Of a DNA stretch of 64,000 nucleotides, positions 8,433 to 16,751 are shown one piece after another. The notes beneath the pieces were generated by a model, which did no database searches, was not told where the DNA came from, and saw only the letters and a list, made by a program, of their open reading frames with translations. How positions within the stretch are numbered: position 1 is the first letter of the stretch; the number at the start of each line of letters is the position of its first letter. A program made the translations under genes and the position numbers. The stretch comes from Candidatus Poribacteria bacterium (GTDB lineage Bacteria > Poribacteria > WGA-4E > WGA-3G), in the NCBI GenBank assembly GCA_958295815.1, contig OY282374.1, positions 3,872,682-3,936,681 on the forward strand, read 5' to 3'.

Positions 8433-9122
8433 TTAAAATCCTCTGGAAATCGAGAGACCAAACGTTCCACCCTTCACTCCGACCATCCAATCCTGTCGGT
8501 ATTCAATTCTAAAGCGAAATTGGGTATTATGCGGTATTTCTACTCCAAGTACACCGTATATCCCCGGTCTTGTCGCACTGTCTATACCTTCTTCAAAAAT
8601 AGTAGCACCTTGTATGTAGTTGATTGAAAGACCACCACCGATATAGGGTGAGATAAATGTGTTCGGAAAGACACGCCCACCAATTGTTACAGAATTGATT
8701 TCAACGGCGGTAACCAATAGGGTAAGGGCTGTTCGTCTAATGCCCAGTTCTACACTATAGATAGGTGTCTCGTAAGACGCACCAGCGTCAACGCCAATAC
8801 CTACACCTCCAGCTGCGATATCACTTTCATAGGCTGCTCCATAAAAGCTTGTGTGGCCTCGTATTGACAGTTTTTGTGACACATCTGCATTTGTCTCTGT
8901 AGCATTAAATGCGGTTTGCCCTTGATAGATTTGTGCCCCTACGAATCTATTTGATAATGTTACATCGACATATCTTTGATCGTTGGGCATAGAGATATTC
9001 ACGTCACGATATACACTCGGTGTGGCACTGACATCCACGGATAAGGTAAGGAATAGAAACAAAAACACAGGTATCGTCAGAATTGTGTTATACTTTTTGC
9101 GAAATACAATTTGCTTTTTCAA
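8433..9122 (-). CDS. Outer-membrane beta-barrel-like protein
   Basis: 229 residues with a TTG start at 9122; GGAG lies about six bases upstream. A signal peptide (ILTIPVFLFLFLTLSVDVSA) precedes alternating hydrophobic/polar strands such as FISPYIGGGLSINY and RFRIEYRQDWMVGVKGG. The chain ends in Phe (LSISRGF), the terminal aromatic signal used by the BAM complex. This fits a small OmpA/OmpW-like barrel in the outer membrane. No family could be named. It forms a reverse-strand run with its lipoprotein and hydrophobic neighbours, though each has its own leader. Confidence 0.65.
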   Translation of the reverse strand: MKKQIVFRKKYNTILTIPVFLFLFLTLSVDVSATPSVYRDVNISMPNDQRYVDVTLSNRFVGAQIYQGQTAFNATETNADVSQKLSIRGHTSFYGAAYESDIAAGGVGIGVDAGASYETPIYSVELGIRRTALTLLVTAVEINSVTIGGRVFPNTFISPYIGGGLSINYIQGATIFEEGIDSATRPGIYGVLGVEIPHNTQFRFRIEYRQDWMVGVKGGTFGLSISRGF

Positions 9123-9214
9123 AAGATTCTCCTTATATCAATCAATAATGTTATGCATTGCCAACATTGGATCGGTAGCACTGTTGTTACAATATTTCTG
9201 ATGTTGCCATGAAA

Positions 9215-9772
9215 TCAGTTCTCTGCGACAAGACTATACAGCATCAATAGCAGCAAAGATCCAGTCCCAATACATGCCCCCACTGATGCTGCTTCGACCC
9301 GATTCTTTTTGGCATTTGTTGTATAGTTGCTTGTATAAATTTGAACATACTCAGGTGTCTTTCCGAGGAGACGAACAGCCGGTGGAGATATCGGATAGTA
9401 ATAAACTGGGATCATTGACATTGAGCTTCCGAACATGAAGCCAATACTACCACCCAAAAAAACCACACCACAAGCATTACTTATTCCAGTGCCTAAACCG
9501 GTTAGACGATCTCCTGAACCAGAGATGGTGCCATTTGCATCTGCTGCGAGTTGCGCTCCAACTATGCAACCGAGACACCCCAAGAAAGGGGCAGTAAAAC
9601 CGACACCTGCCCATATTAAGCTATTCACATCAGTATTGGCATCAGTCTCAGCATCTCTCTTCGCTTGGATTTCAGCAGAATTTTGTTGTGCCAAAATAAC
9701 GAATGGATGGCTAAAAATGAGTGTCAGTATTAGTAATGTAACAAACTGTAATCGGAACATTTGGTTCACCAT
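9215..9772 (-). CDS. Secreted or membrane protein of unknown function, glycine-rich hydrophobic segments
   Basis: 185 residues from the ATG at 9772 (AAGGAG seven bases upstream). A signal peptide (FVTLLILTLIFSHPFVILA-QQ) is followed by an acidic stretch, then three hydrophobic glycine-rich segments: one with a CLGC motif, one GGSIGFMFGSS, and a C-terminal GACIGTGSLLLLMLYSLV. No family recognised. Two or three transmembrane helices are likely after signal cleavage. Confidence 0.6.
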   Translation of the reverse strand: MVNQMFRLQFVTLLILTLIFSHPFVILAQQNSAEIQAKRDAETDANTDVNSLIWAGVGFTAPFLGCLGCIVGAQLAADANGTISGSGDRLTGLGTGISNACGVVFLGGSIGFMFGSSMSMIPVYYYPISPPAVRLLGKTPEYVQIYTSNYTTNAKKNRVEAASVGACIGTGSLLLLMLYSLVAEN

Positions 9773-9871
9773 AATGATCTCCTTTTGAAATTGATTAGAT
9801 TTCACATTTCCGCTAATGAAGTCAAGATGTTAGGTTCCTCCATCAACACAACCTACGAGATATTCGGTGAT

Positions 9872-9896
9872 GTTGGGTTTCGTACCTCAACCCAAC
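9872..9896. repeat. Palindrome GTTGGGTT/AACCCAAC
   Basis: Eight-base stem with a nine-base loop ending at the stop codon of the LRR gene. It may act as a REP element or a weak terminator; no T-run is present on either strand. Confidence 0.45.
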
Positions 9897-12437
9897 CTAC
9901 TTCCGTATCAACATCTTACGAGTTGCCCTGAAATTGTCTGCTGTGAAGGTGTAGAAATACACGCCACTTGCCACGGGTTCACTGAATTCGTTATTGCCAT
10001 TCCAATACGCCGCACGACTACGATTGTGATACATTCCTGCCGGTTGATGCCCAAGTGTCAATGTCCGCACCAATGTACCATTCACAGCATAGATATGCAC
10101 GGACACATCCGCATCCTTCGTCAAGTGATACGGTATCCACGTTTCAGGATTGAATGGGTTCGGATAGTTAGGCAAAAGGGCTGTCTCTTTCGGGGTCAAC
10201 GCTATGAGGAGTTGTTGTAAGAAAAGAATGCCTCTTTGTGATGTTGTGTCTGTCAGGTGTAGGTATTGTACCTGAGATAGCCACTGGCGTACGTCTGCAG
10301 CGGTGAGTCCCTGCAAGGACTGTGGATGCAGAGGCGGTGCTGCGGCACTTGTGCCTAATGTGCCAGCAACGAGGACAAGATCTTGGATGTTGACAATTCC
10401 ATCACCGTTGACATCTGCCGGATTTTCTCCCGTCTTACTGAGATTTGATGCCACTAATACAAGGTCTTGGATGTTTACTATCCCATCACCGTTGACATCT
10501 TCTTTGAGTCCGGTGGGTTCAGTTATGTTGGCATTTTCAACCTGTGGAACAGACCTTTCCCCCGCGCTGTTGGATAGGAGCACATCAGATAATGTCAAAG
10601 TGGATGACTTCACGACGATAACCTCAAATGTGAGTGTTGCGAGTGTGCCATCCCCGCTGCTTTCTCCAGCGAGAGATGCAGCATTCAGTTTTACGAGATT
10701 TCCCGTCACTACCGGTTGCACAAAGAACGCACCCGCGGGTAGAAAATTGCCATTTGCGCCTGAGACATAACGGAGTGCGGTTGTATCAAACTGTAGTGTT
10801 GCCTGATAGCCTGCGACTGCCTCACCCACTGTAATGTTTAGGTTAAACTCTAACTGTTGCCCGATAGCAGGAGATGCGATTGAGGACGGGGCAATGCTAA
10901 CCGTGGTATCGGTGGTTGTTGTTTCAGTGATTGTTAGTTCTTCAGTTGTAGCACTCACGGTGACTGGTATTTCTGCGGTGAACGCGGGACCATTGTAATT
11001 CCTTATTGCCCCTGGTCCCAAAGTAAAAACCAACGTACTATCTTTGTTAAAGCTGCCCGTGAATGTAAGTTTAATGGTTATTTCTGTATCGCTGACGCGT
11101 TCTATATCTGTCCAATGAAAAGTGATACCAGTAATTCCGGATATCGTGAGAGCATCTCTAATATCAGTTCTAAACCCAAAAGCACCACTGCTCAATGTTA
11201 GCGTTACAACCCCTCCATTCAGGGTGACAACTGTCAACGGTTGAGGCGTTGATACTGCGAATGTTGGTCCACCTTCTTCTGTGACGACTTCAATATCTAT
11301 ATCCAAGTTAGGGTTTTCATCCAAGAGCGCATTGAGCGGGAACGTATTAGCGATTGGATTATCTCGAAGTGATAACTTTTCAAGATATGTCAAACTTGCG
11401 AGAGGGGTGACATCTCGGATTCGATTATCTCGAAGGTCTAACTCCTCCAACGATTCGGAAAGTTGTGCAAGTGGGGTAACGTCGCTGATTTGATTACTCG
11501 CGAGATCCAACGTCGTCAACTGGGTCAGCGTTGCGAGTGGAGTAAGGTCCCGGACCTGATTATGATCAAGGTATAACTTTGTCAGTGATTCCGCTTGGGC
11601 GAGTGGTGTGATGTCACGGATCTGATTATACTCAAGTTGTAAAAACGTCAATTGCTTCATTTGTGCGAGCGATGTGATGTCTCGGATTTGATTCGTCGTA
11701 AGACCTAACAGTGTTAGGTTCGTGAGTTGAGAGAGCGGACTGATGTCAGTAATCTGATTACCGTGGAGTGTTAATGTTGTTAGTTCTACGAGTTGAGAGA
11801 GCGGACTAATATCGCTGATTCGATTAGAAGAAAGAGCTAACTCCCTGAGTTCTGTGAGTCCCGCAAGTGGACTAATGTCGTTGATTTCATTACTACTGAG
11901 TCCCAATTCCCTGAGCTGCGTGAGTTGTGCGAGCGGGCTAAGGTCAACGATAACATTACCTGTACGAGAACCACCGAGATCCAACTCGATAAGTTGCGTG
12001 AGTTGTGCGAGGGGCGTAATATCAATGATTCTATTCCCCCAGAGATCTATATTGGTGAGCTGCGTGAGGTGTGTGAGGGGTGTAAGGTCAGTGACATCCT
12101 GACCTCTAAGATATAGAGTTATGAGCTGCGTTGCATGTTCCAAACCGGTGAGGTCAGTTATCACTGGTAGCCGCAGTGCATCTGTTGTTAATGACTTGCC
12201 AGCTGACAGTGTTTTGAGTTTTGATAACTCCGCTATAGGGATTTTTAGGATGTCAACGCCATCTCCTGTATCAAGCCTAAGAGTTCGGCGCACTACCGTG
12301 GCTAAAGTTGCATCAGAGAATTCAGCAACGGGCTCCAGTGCCACCTGACCATAACTAACACCTTGCACACCATATATCAACAACATTATTGTGATAATAG
12401 ACCCGATTATATTTCGATTTACAAATACACTTTTCAT
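9897..12437 (-). CDS. Secreted LRR protein with cohesin-like, dockerin and FlgD-like C-terminal sorting domain
   Basis: 846 residues from the ATG at 12437 (AAAGGAG five bases upstream of the second of two ATGs). A signal peptide (IIGSIITIMLLIYGVQGVSYG) leads into about fourteen 22-residue leucine-rich repeats of the SDS22/internalin type (LTQLTNIDLWGNRIIDITPL pattern). A beta domain follows (VTLNGGVVTLTLSSG), then a cohesin-like domain (LEFNLNITVGEAVAGYQATL). Next comes a type I dockerin with two DVNGDGIVNIQDLVLVA calcium loops. The C-terminus carries YPNPFNPETWIPYHL and ends FRATRKMLIRK, matching FlgD-Ig/T9SS type-A sorting domains. It is probably exported and surface-attached for protein-protein contact. 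The cohesin assignment is the least certain. Confidence 0.88.
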   Translation of the reverse strand: MKSVFVNRNIIGSIITIMLLIYGVQGVSYGQVALEPVAEFSDATLATVVRRTLRLDTGDGVDILKIPIAELSKLKTLSAGKSLTTDALRLPVITDLTGLEHATQLITLYLRGQDVTDLTPLTHLTQLTNIDLWGNRIIDITPLAQLTQLIELDLGGSRTGNVIVDLSPLAQLTQLRELGLSSNEINDISPLAGLTELRELALSSNRISDISPLSQLVELTTLTLHGNQITDISPLSQLTNLTLLGLTTNQIRDITSLAQMKQLTFLQLEYNQIRDITPLAQAESLTKLYLDHNQVRDLTPLATLTQLTTLDLASNQISDVTPLAQLSESLEELDLRDNRIRDVTPLASLTYLEKLSLRDNPIANTFPLNALLDENPNLDIDIEVVTEEGGPTFAVSTPQPLTVVTLNGGVVTLTLSSGAFGFRTDIRDALTISGITGITFHWTDIERVSDTEITIKLTFTGSFNKDSTLVFTLGPGAIRNYNGPAFTAEIPVTVSATTEELTITETTTTDTTVSIAPSSIASPAIGQQLEFNLNITVGEAVAGYQATLQFDTTALRYVSGANGNFLPAGAFFVQPVVTGNLVKLNAASLAGESSGDGTLATLTFEVIVVKSSTLTLSDVLLSNSAGERSVPQVENANITEPTGLKEDVNGDGIVNIQDLVLVASNLSKTGENPADVNGDGIVNIQDLVLVAGTLGTSAAAPPLHPQSLQGLTAADVRQWLSQVQYLHLTDTTSQRGILFLQQLLIALTPKETALLPNYPNPFNPETWIPYHLTKDADVSVHIYAVNGTLVRTLTLGHQPAGMYHNRSRAAYWNGNNEFSEPVASGVYFYTFTADNFRATRKMLIRK

Positions 12438-12852
12438 CATAACTCCTTTTTTTAACATTGGGCAATTATTAACGCTACACACATGCCGCCCGCTTGTTTA
12501 CCTCACTGATACGGAGAAAACCTTTCTACAAGTTTTCTTGAAGCGATGAAAACACAGAGTATTTGTTCAGGTTTCTAACGACAGTTGACACGATTGTTGA
12601 AAAAGCATTATGACGCATAAAATTTATTATTATATAATTTATTATTATACGATTCATTATGTCAATTCTATTGAATTCCGAGAAATAAATCAAGCTAAAT
12701 CTGTACGTGATTTCAAAATGAAAGGAACTCAGTATGATTTTCATGCTAAAATAGGACTTAAACGCCTATAATCTTCTAGGTAGCAACTTGGGTTAATATA
12801 GTATACATTTCATAATTCAACCAGAAGCAGTCCTTGTGTGTGGAAGGCAGCC
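12438..12852. other. Divergent promoter region, AT-rich
   Basis: 415 bases between divergent genes. It holds TTTATTATTATA-type AT runs near 12629-12655 and, at 12773-12805, a CTTCTAGGTAGCAACTTGGG motif also found before two selenoprotein genes (27508, 29510). No small gene is supported. Confidence 0.5.
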
Positions 12853-14799
12853 ATGTCAGAAAAACGACAACTATCTCAAACTGGAACTGCAACAACCTCT
12901 CTCCTGCTTCCGCTCGCTATTGGTGTCGCACTGATTCTACTCAACGCGTATTGGATCGCGTTGGTCAGCGGTATCCACCACTCCCTAAATCCTGCCTACG
13001 CCTCTCTGTTTATCACTCCGATTGTTAACCTCTTTTTTGGGGTGATGCTCAACACATTGCTAAAACGGATCCGTCCACAACTCGCCTTGAACCGTGGACA
13101 ACTTCTCTTAGTCTATCAGATGCTGGTCATGCTTTGCGTGGTGTCTGGTCACAATCCGATGGACTTCATCTTGGGAATTCTGGCACACCCATTCTGGTTT
13201 GCCACCTTTGAAAATGAATACTCAACGCTCTTTCATAGATATATTCCGTCTTGGTTCACGGTTCAAGATAAGAGTGCGCTTACGGGTTTCTTTGAGGGGA
13301 ATTCGACCTTATATACGGCAAAACACCTGTCAGCATGGATAGGTCCGACGCTGCTTTGGTCGTTTGTTACGTTTGTGCTTTTCTTCATCTTGATGTGCTT
13401 TAACAGCATTCAGCGTTTGCAGTGGAGTGAACGAGAACGGCTGAGTTATCCGATTGCACAACTTCCGATCGAAATGACCATCCCGCGCTTTTTCTCAAGA
13501 AGATTGTTGTGGCTTGGAATTGGTATCTGTGCAGCAGTAGAACTCCTTAACGGGCTTCACTATCTCTACCCTCCTATGCCCGGTGTGCCCCTCAAAATCC
13601 CAGACTTCGGGTCAAAGATTTTTACGACAAAACCTTGGAGTGCTATTGGATGGCTACCCCTCTACTTTTACCCTTGGGTCATCGGTTTGACTTTCTTCGT
13701 GCCGCTTGAACTTTCGTTTTCGGTCTGGTTTTTCTTTTTGTTTACAAAATTTCAGTTGATTTTAGGGAGCATAGGTGGATGGAAATCGCTACCAGGGTTT
13801 CCTTATTACAACCAACAGGGGATTGGGGCATGGTTGACACTCGGTATTTTAATCCTATGGGTCAGTCGTAAGCATCTTAAAACGGTGCTTACTATGGCTT
13901 TAAAGCCTTCTGATGGTGACGGCACTGCTACTCTTAGAAAAGAACCGTTTCAATATCGCACTGCGCTGCTGGGGATCCTGATTGGCATTGGAATTCTCGT
14001 TTTTATTTTCCAACATGCTGGTATGTCTGTTGGGATTCTTCTCGCCTTTTTATTTCTGTATTTTCTCATGTCTATCGCCATAACATACACGAGAGCAGCA
14101 GTCGGTGTGCCCTATCATGAGGTAATTTGGACGCATCCACAACTGATGCTGGTCTCGGTTTTAGGCGTGCGACGGATTGGGGCAGGAAATTTGACGCTTT
14201 TCTCTTTTTTGTATCCTTACGTTCGGGATAATGTCTCACACCCGATGCCGAGTCAGTTAGAGGGATTCAAAATAGCGGAACGCGCCCCTGTATCTCAGAG
14301 AAAGATGGCGATTGCCATGATAGTCGCTCTACTGGTTGCCACGCCTGTTTCGTTCTGGGCGTATTTGCATCTGATATATCAACACGGGGCAGTCCGAACC
14401 GAGGGTTATATTATTGGTATCGGCTTTGAAACCTTTGAACGCATGCTTCTGCCGTGGTTGCAAGGCACACACACTACAGATAGCACAGGATTGAGTTTCA
14501 CGGCGTTTGCTTCGTTGTTCACATTGGGGCTAATGTTTCTGAGAAGGCAGTTTATTTGGTTTCCTTTCCACCCAGCAGGCTATGCGCTCGGTTTATCAGC
14601 GGGAATGGTTTGGGTCTGGAGTGCGGTATATGTTGGTTGGTTCATTAAGGCGGTTCTGCTTAAATTTGGAGGATTGCGACTCTATCGGCGGGCAGCTCCA
14701 TTCTTTGTTGGCGTAATTTTAGGGGACTTTCTGACTGGAACGTTTTGGAGTTTAGTGGGTGCTGTCTTTGAGATACCGGTGTATCGGGTTTGGTATTAG
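12853..14799 (+). CDS. Polytopic membrane protein, DUF6785/DUF6784-like (paralogue 1)
   Basis: 648 residues from the ATG at 12853, preceded by GGAAGG at five bases; a GTG at 12838 is less likely. About twelve to fourteen hydrophobic helices. Landmark motifs are NPAYASLFITP near the N-terminus, a PSWFTVQDKSALTGFFEG loop, ERERLSYPIAQLP, PLELSFSVWFFFLFTKFQ and the C-terminal GGLRLYRRAAPFFVGVILGD. The gene at 62037-63953 has the same landmarks in the same order (YIPHWRVVQDRTAARSFFEG, EVSFSIWFFFVVYKLQ, GGLKAYRSARPIFLGLVLGE). The family resembles oligopeptide-transporter-like permeases, but its substrate is unknown. Confidence 0.8.
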   Translation: MSEKRQLSQTGTATTSLLLPLAIGVALILLNAYWIALVSGIHHSLNPAYASLFITPIVNLFFGVMLNTLLKRIRPQLALNRGQLLLVYQMLVMLCVVSGHNPMDFILGILAHPFWFATFENEYSTLFHRYIPSWFTVQDKSALTGFFEGNSTLYTAKHLSAWIGPTLLWSFVTFVLFFILMCFNSIQRLQWSERERLSYPIAQLPIEMTIPRFFSRRLLWLGIGICAAVELLNGLHYLYPPMPGVPLKIPDFGSKIFTTKPWSAIGWLPLYFYPWVIGLTFFVPLELSFSVWFFFLFTKFQLILGSIGGWKSLPGFPYYNQQGIGAWLTLGILILWVSRKHLKTVLTMALKPSDGDGTATLRKEPFQYRTALLGILIGIGILVFIFQHAGMSVGILLAFLFLYFLMSIAITYTRAAVGVPYHEVIWTHPQLMLVSVLGVRRIGAGNLTLFSFLYPYVRDNVSHPMPSQLEGFKIAERAPVSQRKMAIAMIVALLVATPVSFWAYLHLIYQHGAVRTEGYIIGIGFETFERMLLPWLQGTHTTDSTGLSFTAFASLFTLGLMFLRRQFIWFPFHPAGYALGLSAGMVWVWSAVYVGWFIKAVLLKFGGLRLYRRAAPFFVGVILGDFLTGTFWSLVGAVFEIPVYRVWY

Positions 14800-14805
14800 G
14801 GTAGC

Positions 14806-14826
14806 GGTCAGCGATCAGCGGTCAGC
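14806..14826. repeat. GTCAGC short tandem repeat
   Basis: GCGGTCAGCGATCAGCGGTC belongs to a degenerate 7-base repeat (GTCAGCG) also seen at 20826-20850 and, inside a coding sequence, at 37982-38025. Confidence 0.5.
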
Positions 14827-14878
14827 CAACCCAATCTACACGCTAACCGAGTTTTTAAGTTGACACTTTAACTACTAT

Positions 14879-14974
14879 ATGGCAAAGTTAAGGATTAGAA
14901 ACGCCGAGATTGCCCAGTTCTGTGTAAGAAGAAAGAGCTTCCCCCACATTTTTAAGAATGGGATTATAACCTGA
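14879..14974 (+). pseudogene. Possible relic of a minimal nucleotidyltransferase N-terminus
   Basis: A 31-codon frame begins MAKLRIRNAEIAQFC, which resembles the start of MNT-type nucleotidyltransferases (a helix ending in FC-R-R before the GSxxR motif). The GSxxR motif is absent and the frame stops eight bases before the HicB gene. It may be a decayed toxin-antitoxin gene or coincidence. Confidence 0.2.
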
Positions 14975-14982
14975 AAATTTCG

Positions 14983-15237
14983 ATGAAAACAATGACATAC
15001 AGGGGCTATACCGCTGAAATTATCTACAGTGACGAAGATGAATGCTTTGTTGGCCATGTTATCAATATTGGTGATGATATTGTGGGTTTTCACGGAAATA
15101 CTGATGAAGAACTGCGTGCTGCCTTTGAAGGCGTGATGGATCTTCACATCAAAGTCAAAGAGCAGCCGGAGAACCCTCCACAAAAACACTTCGCTTGGAG
15201 GCTTCTGTCGCGCTTACGGCAAGCCCTTCATCTGTAG
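14983..15237 (+). CDS. HicB-family antitoxin-like protein (orphan, no DNA-binding domain)
   Basis: 84 residues. The core YRGYTAEIIYSDEDECFVGH followed by GFHGNTDEELRAAFEGVMD is the HicB partial-RNase-H fold that caps the HicA toxin. The usual C-terminal ribbon-helix-helix is missing; the chain instead ends with a basic tail (WRLLSRLRQALHL). No HicA is found within several hundred bases either side. An ATG at 14992 is an alternative start; neither has a strong ribosome binding site. It may be a solitary or decaying antitoxin. Confidence 0.75.
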   Translation: MKTMTYRGYTAEIIYSDEDECFVGHVINIGDDIVGFHGNTDEELRAAFEGVMDLHIKVKEQPENPPQKHFAWRLLSRLRQALHL

Positions 15238-15292
15238 AACCAGAGCATTTGCGATACTATCGGAAAAAGCAGAAAAATAAAGGACTTTACTG

Positions 15293-15997
15293 GTGAAGGT
15301 ATGTATCATTGTTTTTGCTAAGAATCCAGTGCCGAATCAGGTTAAAACGCGACTTGTCCCAACACTCTCACCGGAACAAGCGGCAACATTATACACGGCG
15401 TTTCTCATGGATTGGTGTGAGACACTCGCGAAACTCTCCGGTGTGGACTTAATCATTGCATATACACCACCAGAGGCAGCATCCGATTTACAAGCATTAA
15501 TTGGAGATGATGCCATATACATCCCGCAGATAGGTACTGGTCTCGGAGAACGGCTTACTTCAGCATCACAGTGGGCAACTGAACACGGATATACAAAGAT
15601 TTTACTCGTTGGGTCCGATAGCCCGACACTACCAATCTCATACATCTCAGAAGCACTTACACTGCTTGACTCGCGGGACATCGCTATCGGACCGAGTACA
15701 GATGGTGGCTACTATCTCATCGGCTTTTCTACAGCGAACGTGGCAATGACAGTGCCGTCCGTATTTGACGACATCGCGTGGAGCACATCAGATGTTTTTG
15801 AACAGACGCTGGCACGCATCGGTTCGATAAAGGCAACGGTGGGACTTCTACCACCATGGTATGATATAGACACGGCTGAAGATTTGGCATTTTTGTCGGG
15901 GCATATATCGGCGATGCGGCTCGCGGGCGAGACGGTGCAAGCCGTCAGAACAGAAACACTATTGGCAGAATTATTTTCACAAAGAAAGGAAAATTGA
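15293..15997 (+). CDS. TIGR04282-family (DUF2064) GT-A type glycosyl/nucleotidyl transferase
   Basis: 234 residues with a GTG start (AGGA upstream). N-terminal AKNPVPNQVKTRL is the nucleotide-sugar/nucleotide-binding signature of this family; LLVGSDSPTLP and IGPSTDGGYYLIG carry the DSP and DGGYY motifs; the C-terminus has PPWYDIDTAEDL. Members are annotated as arsenosugar biosynthesis glycosyltransferases or as CofC-like. The neighbouring genes (short-chain dehydrogenase two bases downstream, dioxygenase) suggest one small-molecule tailoring operon. The true product is not determinable from sequence. Confidence 0.85.
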   Translation: MKVCIIVFAKNPVPNQVKTRLVPTLSPEQAATLYTAFLMDWCETLAKLSGVDLIIAYTPPEAASDLQALIGDDAIYIPQIGTGLGERLTSASQWATEHGYTKILLVGSDSPTLPISYISEALTLLDSRDIAIGPSTDGGYYLIGFSTANVAMTVPSVFDDIAWSTSDVFEQTLARIGSIKATVGLLPPWYDIDTAEDLAFLSGHISAMRLAGETVQAVRTETLLAELFSQRKEN

Positions 15998-15999
15998 TA

Positions 16000-16731
16000 A
16001 TGGGACAATTAGATGGAAAATTTGCGATTGTAACGGGTGGAAACCGCGGAATAGGAAGAGGCATTGCGAGAGGACTTGCAGCGGAAGGAGCAACTTTGAC
16101 CATCGCCGCAAGGGATGCCAAACTCCTTGAGGAAACTGCTGACGAATTTCGAGCAAATGGCACAAAGGTGTTAACTGTTCCGACAGATGTAACGGACGAG
16201 GCACAGATCAAAGCACTCTTTGAAAAATCGATGGATGCATACGGACGCTTGGACATCCTCGTCAATAACGCAGGTGCTTTTAATGGGGGTCCCGTAGATG
16301 AACTCGCAACAGAGGACTGGGACTGGGTTATCAATGTGAATCTCCGTGCGCCGTTCATCTGCACACGCGAGGCGTTCGCAATTATGAAGGCGCAAGGCGA
16401 AGGTGGTCGTATCATCAACGTGGGCAGTATCTCTGCACATCGTGTGCGTCTGCGAACTGCACCTTATAGTGCCAGTAAATTTGGTATCTGGGGTTTGACG
16501 CAGGTAACCGCCTTAGAGGGAAGACCACACGGGATCACGGCAAGCTGCTTGCAACCGGGTAACACCTACGTAGAACGCCATCAAAACCGCCCACAGGAAC
16601 CCATGGAACCGATGATGGATGTTGACGATCTGGCGCAAGCTGCTGTTCTCATGGCAACCCTCCCGCCGAATATCAATATGTTAGAAGCGACTGTTTTGCC
16701 TATTGGTCAACTTTATGTCGGACGAGGCTAA
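16000..16731 (+). CDS. SDR family NAD(P)-dependent oxidoreductase
   Basis: 243 residues from the ATG at 16000, with AAGGA nine bases upstream; it starts two bases after the preceding stop. Rossmann motif TGGNRGIGRG near residue 12, NNAG at about 87, the catalytic Ser in INVGSISAHR and the YSASK active-site motif are all present. Classical SDRs reduce or oxidise carbonyl/hydroxyl groups. The C-terminal region (SCLQPGNTYVERHQNRPQEP) is family-typical. Substrate unknown; the operon context points to sugar or alcohol modification. Confidence 0.9.
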   Translation: MGQLDGKFAIVTGGNRGIGRGIARGLAAEGATLTIAARDAKLLEETADEFRANGTKVLTVPTDVTDEAQIKALFEKSMDAYGRLDILVNNAGAFNGGPVDELATEDWDWVINVNLRAPFICTREAFAIMKAQGEGGRIINVGSISAHRVRLRTAPYSASKFGIWGLTQVTALEGRPHGITASCLQPGNTYVERHQNRPQEPMEPMMDVDDLAQAAVLMATLPPNINMLEATVLPIGQLYVGRG

Positions 16732-16751
16732 TATATAGCCGGAGACACATT

